A program made the position numbers and the translations under genes. This document shows positions 42,010-51,799 of a stretch of DNA of 64,000 bases, in pieces (within the stretch, counting starts at the first letter, position 1; each line of letters opens with the position of its first letter). This DNA comes from Pseudomonas fluorescens (GTDB taxonomy: Bacteria; Pseudomonadota; Gammaproteobacteria; Pseudomonadales; Pseudomonadaceae): the NCBI RefSeq assembly GCF_902497895.1, contig NZ_CABVHQ010000027.1, forward strand, positions 1-64,000. The letters run 5' to 3'. The notes below the pieces were generated by a model. The model was not told the DNA's origin. It did not search any database and saw only the letters and a list, made by a program, of their open reading frames with translations.

Positions 42010-43407
42010 CTAGGCTTCGCACGGTACCGGCGCCGGGTTGTTGACCAGGCGCTCGAGGGTCGTACGATCCAATAGTTCGGTGTCCAATTTGATATAAATG
42101 GCGGCCTCCTCGGCCACCACCACTGCATCTGTTACCCCAACAACAGCCAGTAAACGCTCGGTCAAACCTGATTCGCGGATGGCTTCAGGTGATAACGGCA
42201 AGCGCAGACTCGTAACGTAGGGTGGTTCGCGCATGGTAACAGCAAAGGCCAGCCAGAGGGCAGCCAGACCTGCGCATCCGAGGAACACAACGGACAGACC
42301 GCCATGCTGGAACAGCCACCCACCCATGATCCCGCCCAATGCCGAACCGAGGAACTGGCTGGTGGAATAAACCCCCATGGCCGTGCCTTTGCCGCCCGCC
42401 GGTGAAACCTTGCTGATCAGCGATGGCAAGGAGGCTTCCAGCAGATTGAATGCGGTGAAGAACACCACCGTCCCGATCACCAGAGCCCGCAAGCTATCGC
42501 CGAACTGCCAGAAGAATAGCTCAGTGAGCATCAGCGTCAGCACCGCGCCCAATAAAACTCGTTTCATTTTGCGTTTCTTCTCGCCGTAGATGATGAACGG
42601 GATCATCGCGAAGAAGGAAATCAACAACGCAGTCAGGTAGACCCACCAATGCTCTTCTTTAGGCAACCCGGCTTTTTCCACCAGGGCCAGCGGCAAGGCG
42701 ACGAAGCTCGACATCAACATCGCGTGTAACACAAAAATGCCCAGGTCCAGGCGCAGCAGGTCCGGGTGCTTGAGCGTCGGAATCAGCGCCTGACGCGCGA
42801 CGCCGGATTCGCGGTGCTGCAACGGGCCGGTGGAGCGCGGGACCATGAACATGACGATCACGATGCCGAATAGCGCCATCCCGCCTGTGGCGAGAAACAA
42901 CCCGGACAGACCGAAGGCGCGGGTCAGCAACGGTCCTACAACCATCGCGACAGCGAACGACAGACCGATCGTCATGCCGATCATGGCCATGGCTTTCGTC
43001 CGATGCTGTTCCCGGGTCAGGTCTGACAGCAAGGCCATGACCGCGGCGGAAATCGCCCCGGCGCCCTGCAGGATCCGTCCGGCAATCACGCCCCAGATGG
43101 AATCGGCATTGGCTGCCAGCACACTACCGAGGGCGAAGATGATCAACCCCAGATAAATCACCGGACGTCGACCGATACGATCGGAAATGAAGCCGAAAGG
43201 AATTTGAAAGATCGCCTGGGTCAGGCCGTAAGCGCCAATCGCCAGCCCGATCAGGGCCGGGGTCGCTCCCGCGAGATCCATGCCATAGGTCGCCAGGACC
43301 GGCAACACCATAAACATGCCAAGCATACGGAAGGCGAACACCAGGGCCAGACCGCTTGCCGCGCGGGTCTCGCCGCCACTCATGCGTTCGCTGTGGGGAT
43401 CGTGCAT
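42010..43407 (-). CDS. MFS transporter with C-terminal YAM-like domain (YajR type)
   Basis: 465 residues. Twelve helices span about 15-390 with the MFS motif A GFISDRIGRRPVIYLGLIIF in the first loop and GRILQGAGAISAAVMALLSD. The last 70 residues (SGLTERLLAVVGVTDAVVVA, IYIKLDTELLDRTTLERLV) form a ferredoxin-like soluble domain as in YajR, which is unusual for MFS proteins. Substrate unknown. Its place between uvrA and ssb is kept in pseudomonads. Confidence 0.9.
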   Translation of the reverse strand: MHDPHSERMSGGETRAASGLALVFAFRMLGMFMVLPVLATYGMDLAGATPALIGLAIGAYGLTQAIFQIPFGFISDRIGRRPVIYLGLIIFALGSVLAANADSIWGVIAGRILQGAGAISAAVMALLSDLTREQHRTKAMAMIGMTIGLSFAVAMVVGPLLTRAFGLSGLFLATGGMALFGIVIVMFMVPRSTGPLQHRESGVARQALIPTLKHPDLLRLDLGIFVLHAMLMSSFVALPLALVEKAGLPKEEHWWVYLTALLISFFAMIPFIIYGEKKRKMKRVLLGAVLTLMLTELFFWQFGDSLRALVIGTVVFFTAFNLLEASLPSLISKVSPAGGKGTAMGVYSTSQFLGSALGGIMGGWLFQHGGLSVVFLGCAGLAALWLAFAVTMREPPYVTSLRLPLSPEAIRESGLTERLLAVVGVTDAVVVAEEAAIYIKLDTELLDRTTLERLVNNPAPVPCEA

Positions 43408-43584
43408 GGATAAACCTCATGTGAACCGGCGGCGATTCTACCAGTCCCATCGATTGACGGGGTACATCGCGACGCTTTGACGCGCAGCTTTGATATATGG
43501 CTACGCCACGCTCATTTGATAGTGTGCATCCATCCAGTATTTGGCCTTATACTCCTATGTTTACGCCCGCCGAGCGAGGCCACT

Positions 43585-46419
43585 TTGGACAAGATCCTGA
43601 TTCGTGGGGCCCGAACCCACAACCTGAAGAATATCGACCTGACCCTGCCACGGGACAAACTGATCGTCATCACCGGCTTGTCCGGATCCGGCAAGTCGTC
43701 CCTGGCTTTTGACACGCTGTACGCCGAAGGTCAGCGACGTTACGTCGAATCGCTGTCGGCCTACGCCCGGCAGTTCCTGTCGATGATGGAAAAGCCTGAC
43801 GTCGATACCATCGAAGGTCTGTCACCGGCGATCTCCATCGAACAAAAGTCGACCTCGCACAACCCGCGTTCGACCGTCGGCACCATCACCGAAATCTACG
43901 ACTACCTGCGCCTGCTGTACGCTCGCGTCGGCATGCCACGCTGCCCGGACCACGATATCCCACTGGAGGCGCAAACCGTCAGCCAGATGGTCGATCTGGT
44001 GATGGCGCAGCCCGAAGGCAGCAAGCTGATGCTGCTGGCACCGGTCATTCGCGAGCGCAAAGGCGAGCACCTTTCGGTGTTCGAAGAGCTGCGCGCCCAG
44101 GGCTTCGTGCGGGCCCGGGTGAATGGCAAGCTCTGCGAGCTGGATGAGCTGCCGAAGCTGGATAAACAGAAGAAGCATTCGATCGATGTGGTGGTCGACC
44201 GCTTCAAGGTTCGCCCCGACTTGCAGCAACGTCTGGCCGAGTCCTTCGAAACCGCCTTGAAACTCGCCGACGGCATTGCCCTGGTGGCGCCGATGGACGA
44301 TGAGCCCGGCGAAGAAATCATTTTTTCCGCGCGCTTTGCCTGCCCGATCTGCGGCCACGCCATCAGCGAGCTGGAACCCAAGCTGTTCTCCTTCAACAAC
44401 CCGGCCGGCGCCTGCCCGACTTGCGACGGTCTGGGGGTGAAGCAGTTCTTTGATATCAAGCGTTTGGTCAATGGCGAACTGACCCTGGCCGAGGGCGCGA
44501 TTCGCGGCTGGGACCGGCGCAATGTTTATTACTTCCAGATGCTCGGGTCGCTGGCCTCCCATTACAAGTTCAGCCTGGAGGAGCCATTCAACGAGCTACC
44601 GGCTGATCAGCAGAAGTTCATTCTGCATGGCAGCGGTTCACAGAATGTCGACTTCAAATACCTGAACGACCGTGGGGACATCGTCAAACGCTCGCACCCG
44701 TTCGAAGGCATCGTGCCGAACCTTGAGCGGCGCTACCGGGAAACCGAGTCGGCCTCCGTGCGCGAAGAACTGGCCAAGTTCCTCGCTACCCAGGCGTGCC
44801 CGGATTGTCGTGGCACCCGCCTGCGGCGCGAAGCGCGGCATGTGTGGGTCGGCGAGAAGACCCTGCCGGCGGTCACCAGCTTGCCGATTGGCGATGCGTG
44901 CGAGTACTTTGGCGGCCTGAAACTGACCGGTCGACGTGGCGAAATCGCCGACAAGATCCTCAAGGAAATCCGCGAGCGCTTGCAGTTCCTGGTCAACGTC
45001 GGGCTGGACTACCTGTCCCTGGATCGCAGTGCCGACACCTTGTCCGGCGGCGAAGCCCAGCGTATCCGTCTGGCCAGCCAGATCGGCGCCGGCCTGGTCG
45101 GGGTGCTGTACATCCTCGACGAGCCGTCGATCGGCTTGCATCAGCGCGATAACGATCGACTGCTCGGTACGCTGAAACACCTGCGCGATATCGGCAACAC
45201 AGTGATTGTGGTCGAGCACGACGAAGATGCGATTCGTCTGGCCGACTATGTAGTGGATATCGGCCCGGGGGCCGGCATACACGGCGGGCATATCGTCGCT
45301 GAAGGTACGCCGGCCGAAGTCATGGCCCACCCTGATTCACTGACCGGCAAATACCTGTCCGGCCGGGTGAAGATCGCCGTGCCGGCCAAACGTACGCCGC
45401 GCAACAAGAAGCTCTCGCTGTCGCTCAAGGGTGCCCGTGGCAACAACCTGCGCGATGTCGACCTGGATATTCCGATCGGCCTGCTGACCTGCGTCACCGG
45501 CGTGTCCGGCTCGGGCAAGTCGACCTTGATCAACAACACGCTGTTTCCGCTCAGCGCCACGGCACTGAACGGCGCGACTACCCTTGAGGCCTCGGCCCAC
45601 GACAGCATCAATGGCCTGCAGCACCTGGACAAGGTGGTGGATATCGACCAAAGCCCGATCGGTCGCACCCCGCGCTCCAACCCGGCGACTTACACCGGGT
45701 TGTTCACCCCGATTCGCGAGTTGTTCGCCGGCGTACCGGAGTCGCGTTCCCGTGGTTACGGCCCGGGGCGCTTCTCGTTCAACGTCAAGGGTGGGCGCTG
45801 CGAGGCCTGCCAGGGCGATGGCCTGATCAAAGTGGAAATGCACTTCCTGCCGGACATCTATGTGCCCTGCGACGTCTGCAAGAGCAAGCGCTACAACCGC
45901 GAAACCCTGGAGATCAAGTACAAGGGCAAGAACATCCACGAAACCCTCGAGATGACCATCGAGGAAGCACGGGTGTTCTTCGATGCGGTTCCGGCCCTGG
46001 CACGCAAGCTGCAGACCTTGATGGATGTAGGCCTGTCGTACATCAAGCTGGGGCAATCGGCGACCACCCTGTCCGGTGGCGAGGCGCAGCGGGTCAAGCT
46101 GTCCCGCGAACTGTCCAAGCGCGATACCGGCAAGACCCTGTATATCCTCGACGAGCCAACCACCGGTCTGCACTTCGCCGATATCCAGCAACTGCTGGAC
46201 GTGCTGCATCGCCTGCGTGACCACGGCAACACTGTGGTGGTGATCGAACACAACCTGGACGTGATCAAGACCGCCGACTGGCTGGTGGACCTGGGTCCTG
46301 AAGGGGGCTCCAAGGGCGGGCAGATCATTGCTGTCGGCACACCGGAAGAAGTGGCGGAAATGGAACAGTCGTACACCGGCTTCTACTTGAAGCCGCTGCT
46401 GGAACGCGACAGGGCCTGA
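43585..46419 (+). CDS. uvrA: Excinuclease ABC subunit A
   Basis: 944 residues if it starts at the TTG at 43585 (LDKILIRGARTHNLKNIDLT), which has GAGG five bases before it and gives the usual family length; the open frame goes on upstream without homology. Two ATP-binding modules show Walker A ITGLSGSGKSSLAF and TGVSGSGKSTLI, signatures LSGGEAQRIRLA and LSGGEAQRVKLS, and zinc cysteines in CPICGH..CPTCDG and CEACQGDG..CDVCKS. It recognises DNA lesions with UvrB. No LexA box was recognised in front. Confidence 0.95.
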   Translation: MDKILIRGARTHNLKNIDLTLPRDKLIVITGLSGSGKSSLAFDTLYAEGQRRYVESLSAYARQFLSMMEKPDVDTIEGLSPAISIEQKSTSHNPRSTVGTITEIYDYLRLLYARVGMPRCPDHDIPLEAQTVSQMVDLVMAQPEGSKLMLLAPVIRERKGEHLSVFEELRAQGFVRARVNGKLCELDELPKLDKQKKHSIDVVVDRFKVRPDLQQRLAESFETALKLADGIALVAPMDDEPGEEIIFSARFACPICGHAISELEPKLFSFNNPAGACPTCDGLGVKQFFDIKRLVNGELTLAEGAIRGWDRRNVYYFQMLGSLASHYKFSLEEPFNELPADQQKFILHGSGSQNVDFKYLNDRGDIVKRSHPFEGIVPNLERRYRETESASVREELAKFLATQACPDCRGTRLRREARHVWVGEKTLPAVTSLPIGDACEYFGGLKLTGRRGEIADKILKEIRERLQFLVNVGLDYLSLDRSADTLSGGEAQRIRLASQIGAGLVGVLYILDEPSIGLHQRDNDRLLGTLKHLRDIGNTVIVVEHDEDAIRLADYVVDIGPGAGIHGGHIVAEGTPAEVMAHPDSLTGKYLSGRVKIAVPAKRTPRNKKLSLSLKGARGNNLRDVDLDIPIGLLTCVTGVSGSGKSTLINNTLFPLSATALNGATTLEASAHDSINGLQHLDKVVDIDQSPIGRTPRSNPATYTGLFTPIRELFAGVPESRSRGYGPGRFSFNVKGGRCEACQGDGLIKVEMHFLPDIYVPCDVCKSKRYNRETLEIKYKGKNIHETLEMTIEEARVFFDAVPALARKLQTLMDVGLSYIKLGQSATTLSGGEAQRVKLSRELSKRDTGKTLYILDEPTTGLHFADIQQLLDVLHRLRDHGNTVVVIEHNLDVIKTADWLVDLGPEGGSKGGQIIAVGTPEEVAEMEQSYTGFYLKPLLERDRA

Positions 46420-46427
46420 GCCCCATG

Positions 46428-46468
46428 AAAAAGCCCCTGTCACTGATGAAGTGACAGGGGCTTTTTTA
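46428..46468 (+). terminator. Rho-independent terminator after uvrA
   Basis: AAAAAGCCCCTGTCACT / AGTGACAGGGGCTTTTTT with loop GATGA: a very strong stem with A and T runs on both sides, so it also ends transcripts from the right (ftnA). Confidence 0.93.
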
Positions 46469-46481
46469 TTGCGGCGTCCGC

Positions 46482-46566
46482 TAAAAGATCGCAGCCTGTG
46501 GCAGCTCCTACAGGGGAACGCGGCCCGGCGTAGGAGCTGCCGCAGGCTGCGATTCTTGGCGATCTT
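46482..46566. repeat. REP pair between uvrA and ftnA
   Basis: AAAAGATCGCAGCCTGTGGC and the inverted GTAGGAGCTGCCGCAGGCTG. Same class as 9813-9917. Confidence 0.8.
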
Positions 46567-46579
46567 GACCGCACCGATA

Positions 46580-47044
46580 TCAGAACTGCGACTGCAGGTA
46601 GTTCTCCAGACCCACCAGCTTGATCAGACCCAGCTGTTTCTCCAGCCAATAGGTGTGATCTTCTTCGGTGTCGGCCAACTGGATACGCAGGATCTCGCGA
46701 CTGACATAGTCCTTGTGCAGTTCGCAGAGCTCGATGCCCTTGCACAGCGCGGCACGCACCTTGTATTCCAGGCGCAGATCGCTGGCGAGCATCTCAGGCA
46801 CCGTCGTGCCGACGTCCAGATCCTCCGGACGCATGCGCGGTGTGCCTTCGAGCATCAGGATCCGGCGCATCAGGGCGTCAGCGTGCTGGGTCTCTTCTTC
46901 CATCTCGTGGTTGATGCGCTCGTAGAGCTCGGTAAAGCCCCAGTCCTCATACATCCGCGAATGGATGAAATATTGATCACGCGCCGCCAGTTCGCCCGTC
47001 AGCAACGTGTTGAGATAATCGATTACATCCGGGTGCCCTTGCAT
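46580..47044 (-). CDS. ftnA: Bacterial ferritin (FtnA, often annotated bacterioferritin BfrA)
   Basis: 154 residues. The ferroxidase ligands of the four-helix bundle are visible (Glu18, Glu51, His54, and later Glu/Glu in LADTEEDHTYW). Bacterioferritins bind heme through Met52 in the EMxHAD motif; here the motif is EETQHAD with Thr52, so the heme ligand is missing. The P. aeruginosa protein at the same place next to katA was shown to be such a ferritin and was renamed FtnA. It stores iron, and the link to catalase fits release of iron under peroxide stress. Confidence 0.9.
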   Translation of the reverse strand: MQGHPDVIDYLNTLLTGELAARDQYFIHSRMYEDWGFTELYERINHEMEEETQHADALMRRILMLEGTPRMRPEDLDVGTTVPEMLASDLRLEYKVRAALCKGIELCELHKDYVSREILRIQLADTEEDHTYWLEKQLGLIKLVGLENYLQSQF

Positions 47045-47158
47045 TGCCTGAATCTCCCTGCTTGAAAGTCTATAGTTTGAACCAAGCTGACTTGCAGGTC
47101 ACTCGTCCATCGCAACAAAAGCGAAGATATTCTTAGAAAAGCAGGTTAAATAACGCAA

Positions 47159-47182
47159 AAACCGCCCAAATGAGGGCGGTTC
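47159..47182 (-). terminator. Terminator after katA
   Basis: AACCGCCC / GGGCGGTT around AAATGA; on the minus strand it runs into TTTTTG, 17 bases after the katA stop. Confidence 0.88.
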
Positions 47183-47198
47183 TACTTCTCGTTTAGAC

Positions 47199-48647
47199 TT
47201 AGCCAAGCGCTACGCCCAAGGCCTTTGCGACTCGTTCTCCATAAGCGGCATCTGCCCTGAAGAAATGTTGCAGCTGACGCTGAATCACATCGGCCGAAAC
47301 CCCAGCCATGGCACCTGCAATGTTATTGATCAGCAGGGTTTTCTGCTCCTCGTTCATCAAACGGAACAAGGCGCCGGCGTGGCTGTAGTAGTCGGTGTCT
47401 TCGCGATGATCGTAACGATCTGCCGCACCGCCAAGGGCCAGCGCAGGTTCGGCGTATTGCGAAGCCTGCTTCGGTGCGTCGGCGTAACTGTTGGGCTCGT
47501 AGTTCGGAGTTCCGCCGCCGTTGCCGCCAAAGGCCATGGAGCCATCACGCTGGTAAGTATTGACCAGGTTGCGTGGGGCATTCACCGGCAGCTGCTGGTG
47601 ATTGGTGCCGACACGATAGCGGTGTGCATCCGCGTAAGCGAACACCCGCCCCTGAAGCATGCGATCCGGCGATAGTCCGACACCTGGCACCATGTTGCTT
47701 GGCCCAAACGCCGCCTGCTCGACTTCCGCGAAGTAGTTCTGCGGATTGCGGTTCAGTTCCAGCTCACCGACTTCAATCAGCGGGAATTCCTTCTGCGACC
47801 AGGTCTTGGTCACGTCGAACGGGTTCTCGTAGTGCGCCCCGGCCTGGGCCTCGGTCATGATCTGAATGCACACGCGCCATTTCGGGAAATCACCGCGCTC
47901 GATGGCACCGAACAGGTCGCGCTGGGCGTAGTCAGGGTCAGTGCCGGCCAGGCGTGCCGCTTCTGCCGGAGCCAGGTTCTTGATGCCTTGCCTGGTTTTG
48001 TAGTGCCATTTCACCCAATGCCGCTCGCCATTGGCGTTGATCAGGCTGTAGGTGTGACTGCCGAAGCCGTGCATATGACGGTAGCCGTCCGGGATCCCGC
48101 GATCCGAGAACAGGATAGTGACCTGGTGCAGTGCCTCAGGTGAATGCGACCAGAAGTCCCACATCATTTGCGCGCTCTTCAGATTGCTCTGCGGCAAGCG
48201 CTTTTGGGTGTGGATAAAGTCAGGGAATTTCAGCGGGTCCCGGATAAAGAACACTGGGGTGTTGTTGCCAACGATGTCCCAGTTGCCTTCTTCGGTATAG
48301 AACTTCAGCGCGAAACCCCGTGGGTCGCGCTCGGTATCCGCCGAGCCGCGCTCACCGCCTACGGTAGAGAAGCGCAGGAAGGTCGGGGTTTGCTTGCCAA
48401 CAGACTCGAACAGCTTGGCGCTGGTGTACTGGGTGATATCACGGGTCACCGTGAACGTACCGTAAGCGCCCGAACCTTTGGCATGGACTCGCCGCTCCGG
48501 GATGTTTTCGCGGTTGAAGTGGGCAAGTTTCTCGAGCAGATGGAAATCGTCGAGCAGCAGCGGGCCACGGGGGCCGGCGGAACGGGAATTCTGGTTATCG
48601 GCGACTGGAGCGCCACTGGCTGTCGTTAGCGTTTTACTCTGGCTCAT
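47199..48647 (-). CDS. katA: Catalase (clade 3, KatA)
   Basis: 482 residues from the ATG at 48647, with AGGAAG seven bases before. The distal heme His is in RRVHAKGSGAYGTF (His55), Asn in GNNTPVFFIRDPLKFPDF, and the proximal Tyr in RVFAYADAHRYRVG. Small-subunit catalase without the C-terminal flavodoxin-like domain. It breaks down hydrogen peroxide in the cytoplasm. Neighbour to ftnA as in P. aeruginosa; the gap to each side has its own terminator, so it is a single-gene unit. Confidence 0.95.
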   Translation of the reverse strand: MSQSKTLTTASGAPVADNQNSRSAGPRGPLLLDDFHLLEKLAHFNRENIPERRVHAKGSGAYGTFTVTRDITQYTSAKLFESVGKQTPTFLRFSTVGGERGSADTERDPRGFALKFYTEEGNWDIVGNNTPVFFIRDPLKFPDFIHTQKRLPQSNLKSAQMMWDFWSHSPEALHQVTILFSDRGIPDGYRHMHGFGSHTYSLINANGERHWVKWHYKTRQGIKNLAPAEAARLAGTDPDYAQRDLFGAIERGDFPKWRVCIQIMTEAQAGAHYENPFDVTKTWSQKEFPLIEVGELELNRNPQNYFAEVEQAAFGPSNMVPGVGLSPDRMLQGRVFAYADAHRYRVGTNHQQLPVNAPRNLVNTYQRDGSMAFGGNGGGTPNYEPNSYADAPKQASQYAEPALALGGAADRYDHREDTDYYSHAGALFRLMNEEQKTLLINNIAGAMAGVSADVIQRQLQHFFRADAAYGERVAKALGVALG

Positions 48648-48750
48648 GCTCAAACTTCCTCTGTCAGTCTTTCAACGGCCGGCTAATCGGCTGGGAGGGA
48701 GTATTGACCATCAACATGTCACCATCAAATTCATTAAATTGCGGGCATCG

Positions 48751-48765
48751 ATAGAATATAACTAA
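48751..48765 (-). promoter_or_regulatory. Candidate OxyR half-site upstream of katA
   Basis: ATAG-N7-CTAA on the plus strand, close to the OxyR half-site ATAG-N7-CTAT, about 105 bases before the katA start. Only one half-site is convincing, so the call is weak and rests on the gene it precedes. Confidence 0.3.
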
Positions 48766-48831
48766 TGACGCCAATGAACAGACAGCAGTCGAGAGACTGA
48801 GAAAGAAGAAGGTTTGCTTATCGAGCAGGCA

Positions 48832-48861
48832 CAAAAAACCGGGCACTAGGCCCGGTTTTTT
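48832..48861 (-). terminator. Terminator at the end of the alpha (rpsM-rplQ) operon
   Basis: AAAAACCGGGC / GCCCGGTTTTTT stem with T runs on both strands, 12 bases after the rplQ stop. Confidence 0.92.
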
Positions 48862-48873
48862 GTATTTGACGTC

Positions 48874-49260
48874 TTACTCAGCGGATACAGCTTCACCGCC
48901 GACAGGACGATCAATCAACTCGACGTACGCCATAGGCGCGTTGTCGCCAGTGCGGAAACCGCACTTGAGGATGCGCAGGTAGCCACCCTCACGGGTAGCG
49001 TAACGCTTGCCCAGGTCGTTGAAGAGCTTACCAACGATGGCTTTCGAACGAGTACGGTCGAAAACCAGGCGACGGTTAGCCAGGCTGTCTGTCTTGGCCA
49101 AAGTGATCAGCGGCTCAGCAACGCGACGCAGTTCTTTGGCTTTCGGCAGTGTAGTTTTGATCAGCTCGTGCTCGAACAGCGACACCGCCATGTTTTGAAA
49201 CATGGCCTTGCGGTGCGAGCTGGTACGGCTCAGGTGACGACCACTTTTACGATGACGCAT
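48874..49260 (-). CDS. rplQ: 50S ribosomal protein L17
   Basis: 128 residues beginning MRHRKSGRHLSRTSSHRKAM, the L17 signature. Last gene of the alpha operon, 41 bases after rpoA, and followed by a strong terminator. Confidence 0.97.
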   Translation of the reverse strand: MRHRKSGRHLSRTSSHRKAMFQNMAVSLFEHELIKTTLPKAKELRRVAEPLITLAKTDSLANRRLVFDRTRSKAIVGKLFNDLGKRYATREGGYLRILKCGFRTGDNAPMAYVELIDRPVGGEAVSAE

Positions 49261-49301
49261 GGTTCATTCCTTACCAAACTCACGTTCGGTGATTACGACG
49301 A

Positions 49302-50303
49302 TCAGGCAGTCGCCTTGTCGTCCTTCTTAAGACTTGCAGGCGGCCAGTTGTCGAGGCGCATGCCGAGGGACAGACCGCGGGAGGCCAGAACGTCCTTGAT
49401 TTCAGTCAAGGATTTCTTGCCCAGGTTCGGAGTCTTCAACAGTTCTACTTCGGTACGCTGAATCAGGTCGCCGATGTAGTAAATGTTTTCCGCCTTAAGG
49501 CAGTTAGCCGAACGTACAGTCAGTTCCAGATCGTCAACCGGGCGAAGCAGGATCGGATCGATCTCGTCTTCTTGCTCGATTACCACTGGCTCACTGTCAC
49601 CCTTGAGGTCGACGAACGCAGCCAACTGCTGTTGCAGGATGGTTGCAGCACGACGGATAGCCTCTTCAGGATCCAGGGTACCGTTGGTTTCCAGATCAAT
49701 AACCAGCTTGTCCAGGTTAGTACGCTGTTCGACACGGGCGTTTTCCACCACGTATGCGATACGGCGAACCGGGCTGAACGAAGAGTCAAGCTGCAAGCGA
49801 CCGATGCTGCGGCTTTCGTCTTCATCGCTCTGACGCGAGTCGGCCGGTTCATAACCACGACCACGAGCTACGGTGAGCTTCATGTTCAGGGCGCCGTTAG
49901 ACGCCAGGTTAGCGATTACGTGATCGGGATTAACGATCTCGACATCATGATCCAGCTGAATATCGGCAGCGGTAACCACCCCCGAACCCTTCTTCGACAA
50001 GGTCAGCGTAACTTCGTCACGGCCGTGCAGCTTGATAGCCAGACCTTTAAGGTTCAACAGGATTTCAATTACGTCTTCCTGTACACCTTCGATGGCGCTG
50101 TACTCGTGGAGCACACCGTCAATCTCGGCCTCGACTACTGCACAGCCGGGCATTGAGGACAACAGGATGCGGCGCAGCGCGTTGCCCAGGGTGTGGCCAA
50201 AACCACGCTCGAGAGGCTCGAGAGTGATCTTGGCGCGGGTTGGACTGACAACCTGCACATCAATGTGACGGGGTGTCAGGAACTCATTTACCGAAATCTG
50301 CAT
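49302..50303 (-). CDS. rpoA: RNA polymerase alpha subunit
   Basis: 333 residues. The N-terminal domain (1-235), which dimerises and assembles the enzyme, includes ERGFGHTLGNALRRILLSSM; the C-terminal domain (about 250-333) with LLRPVDDLELTVRSANCLKA binds UP elements and activators. Placed between rpsD and rplQ as usual. Confidence 0.98.
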   Translation of the reverse strand: MQISVNEFLTPRHIDVQVVSPTRAKITLEPLERGFGHTLGNALRRILLSSMPGCAVVEAEIDGVLHEYSAIEGVQEDVIEILLNLKGLAIKLHGRDEVTLTLSKKGSGVVTAADIQLDHDVEIVNPDHVIANLASNGALNMKLTVARGRGYEPADSRQSDEDESRSIGRLQLDSSFSPVRRIAYVVENARVEQRTNLDKLVIDLETNGTLDPEEAIRRAATILQQQLAAFVDLKGDSEPVVIEQEDEIDPILLRPVDDLELTVRSANCLKAENIYYIGDLIQRTEVELLKTPNLGKKSLTEIKDVLASRGLSLGMRLDNWPPASLKKDDKATA

Positions 50304-50325
50304 GGATGCACCTATTTTCTAGCCC

Positions 50326-50946
50326 TTACTTGGAGTAGAGCTCGACAATCAGGCTTTCGTTGATGTCGGCGGACAGATCACTGCGAGCAGGAACGTTCTT
50401 GAAAACGCCCGACTTCTTCTCAGTGTCTACTTCTACCCATTCTACGCGGCCACGTTGGGCACACAGATCGAGAGCTTGGACAATGCGAAGCTGGTTCTTT
50501 GCTTTCTCGCGAATCGCGACCACGTCACCAGCACGAACCTGGTACGACGGGACGTTTACGGTCTGACCGTTAACGCTGACGGATTTGTGCGATACCAGCT
50601 GACGGGATTCGGCACGAGTCGAACCAAAGCCCATACGGTATACAACGTTGTCCAGACGGCATTCGAGCAGCTGCAACAGGTTTTCGCCGGTTGCGCCTTT
50701 CTTGCCAGCAGCTTCTTTGTAGTAGCCGCTGAATTGACGCTCGAGAACGCCATAGATACGACGGACTTTCTGCTTTTCACGCAGTTGGGTGCCGTAATCG
50801 GACTGACGACCGCGGCGTTGGCCGTGGATACCAGGTGCTGCTTCAATGTTGCACTTCGATTCGATCGCGCGCACGCCGCTCTTCAGAAAGAGATCGGTGC
50901 CTTCGCGACGAGCGAGTTTGCATTTTGGACCAATGTAACGAGCCAT
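50326..50946 (-). CDS. rpsD: 30S ribosomal protein S4
   Basis: 206 residues: MARYIGPKCKLARREGTDLF at the start and an S4 RNA-binding domain (about 95-155, CRLDNVVYRMGFGSTRAESR). S4 nucleates 30S assembly and in E. coli represses this operon by binding its leader. It follows rpsK by 17 bases. Confidence 0.97.
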   Translation of the reverse strand: MARYIGPKCKLARREGTDLFLKSGVRAIESKCNIEAAPGIHGQRRGRQSDYGTQLREKQKVRRIYGVLERQFSGYYKEAAGKKGATGENLLQLLECRLDNVVYRMGFGSTRAESRQLVSHKSVSVNGQTVNVPSYQVRAGDVVAIREKAKNQLRIVQALDLCAQRGRVEWVEVDTEKKSGVFKNVPARSDLSADINESLIVELYSK

Positions 50947-50963
50947 TCTTTACAATCTCCTGA

Positions 50964-51353
50964 TTACACGCGGCGCTTCTTCGGCGGACGGCACCCGTTG
51001 TGCGGGATTGGCGTCACGTCGGTGATGCTGGCGATCTTATAGCCACAGCCGTTCAATGCACGGACAGCAGACTCACGACCTGGACCTGGACCTTTGACGT
51101 TGACGTCGAGGTTTTTCAGGCCATATTCCAGCGCAGCTTGACCAGCACGTTCAGCAGCTACTTGAGCAGCGAACGGGGTGGACTTGCGAGAACCGCGGAA
51201 ACCCGAACCACCGGAGGTAGCCCAAGAAAGCGCATTACCTTGACGGTCGGTGATGGTCACGATTGTGTTGTTAAAAGACGCGTGGATGTGGGCGATGCCA
51301 TCAACCACTGTCTTTTTGACTTTTTTACGAGGACGAGCAGCAGGTTTTGCCAT
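50964..51353 (-). CDS. rpsK: 30S ribosomal protein S11
   Basis: 129 residues with GIAHIHASFNNTIVTITDRQ and the end DVTPIPHNGCRPPKKRRV, both typical of S11. It sits on the 30S platform. 30 bases after rpsM. Confidence 0.97.
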   Translation of the reverse strand: MAKPAARPRKKVKKTVVDGIAHIHASFNNTIVTITDRQGNALSWATSGGSGFRGSRKSTPFAAQVAAERAGQAALEYGLKNLDVNVKGPGPGRESAVRALNGCGYKIASITDVTPIPHNGCRPPKKRRV

Positions 51354-51383
51354 GATTAATTTCCTGTCGATTCGCTGGGGCGA

Positions 51384-51740
51384 TTACTTGCGGATCGGCT
51401 TACGCGGACCTTTACGGGTACGCGCGTTAGTCTTGGTACGCTGACCGCGTACTGGAAGACCACGACGATGACGCAGACCGCGATAGCAACCGAGGTCCAT
51501 CAAACGCTTGATTTTCATGTTGATTTCGCGACGCAGGTCACCTTCAGTGGTGAACTTCGCCACTTCGCCACGCAGCTGTTCAATCTGCTCGTCGCTCAGA
51601 TCCTTGATCTTTGCGGCTGGGTTTACCCCAGTCACTGCACAAATTTTCTGTGCAGTAGTGCGACCAACACCATAGATGTAGGTCAGCGAGATAACAGTGT
51701 GCTTGTTATCTGGAATGTTAACGCCTGCAATACGGGCCAT
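51384..51740 (-). CDS. rpsM: 30S ribosomal protein S13
   Basis: 118 residues: MARIAGVNIPDNKHTVISLT, a helix-two-turn-helix, and the basic C-terminal tail RGQRTKTNARTRKGPRKPIR that contacts P-site tRNA. First gene of the alpha operon, with its own promoter at 51800-51828. Confidence 0.97.
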   Translation of the reverse strand: MARIAGVNIPDNKHTVISLTYIYGVGRTTAQKICAVTGVNPAAKIKDLSDEQIEQLRGEVAKFTTEGDLRREINMKIKRLMDLGCYRGLRHRRGLPVRGQRTKTNARTRKGPRKPIRK

Positions 51741-51799
51741 TCAGTGGGACTCCAATTGACAGCTACCTACGCCCCGGAAGCCAAGAAATAGGGCGCGAG

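Noticed and set aside
43408..43584. LexA box before uvrA
   Set aside because: No CTGT-N8-ACAG site could be found in the gap; the closest stretch (CCAGTATTTGG) is too far from consensus.
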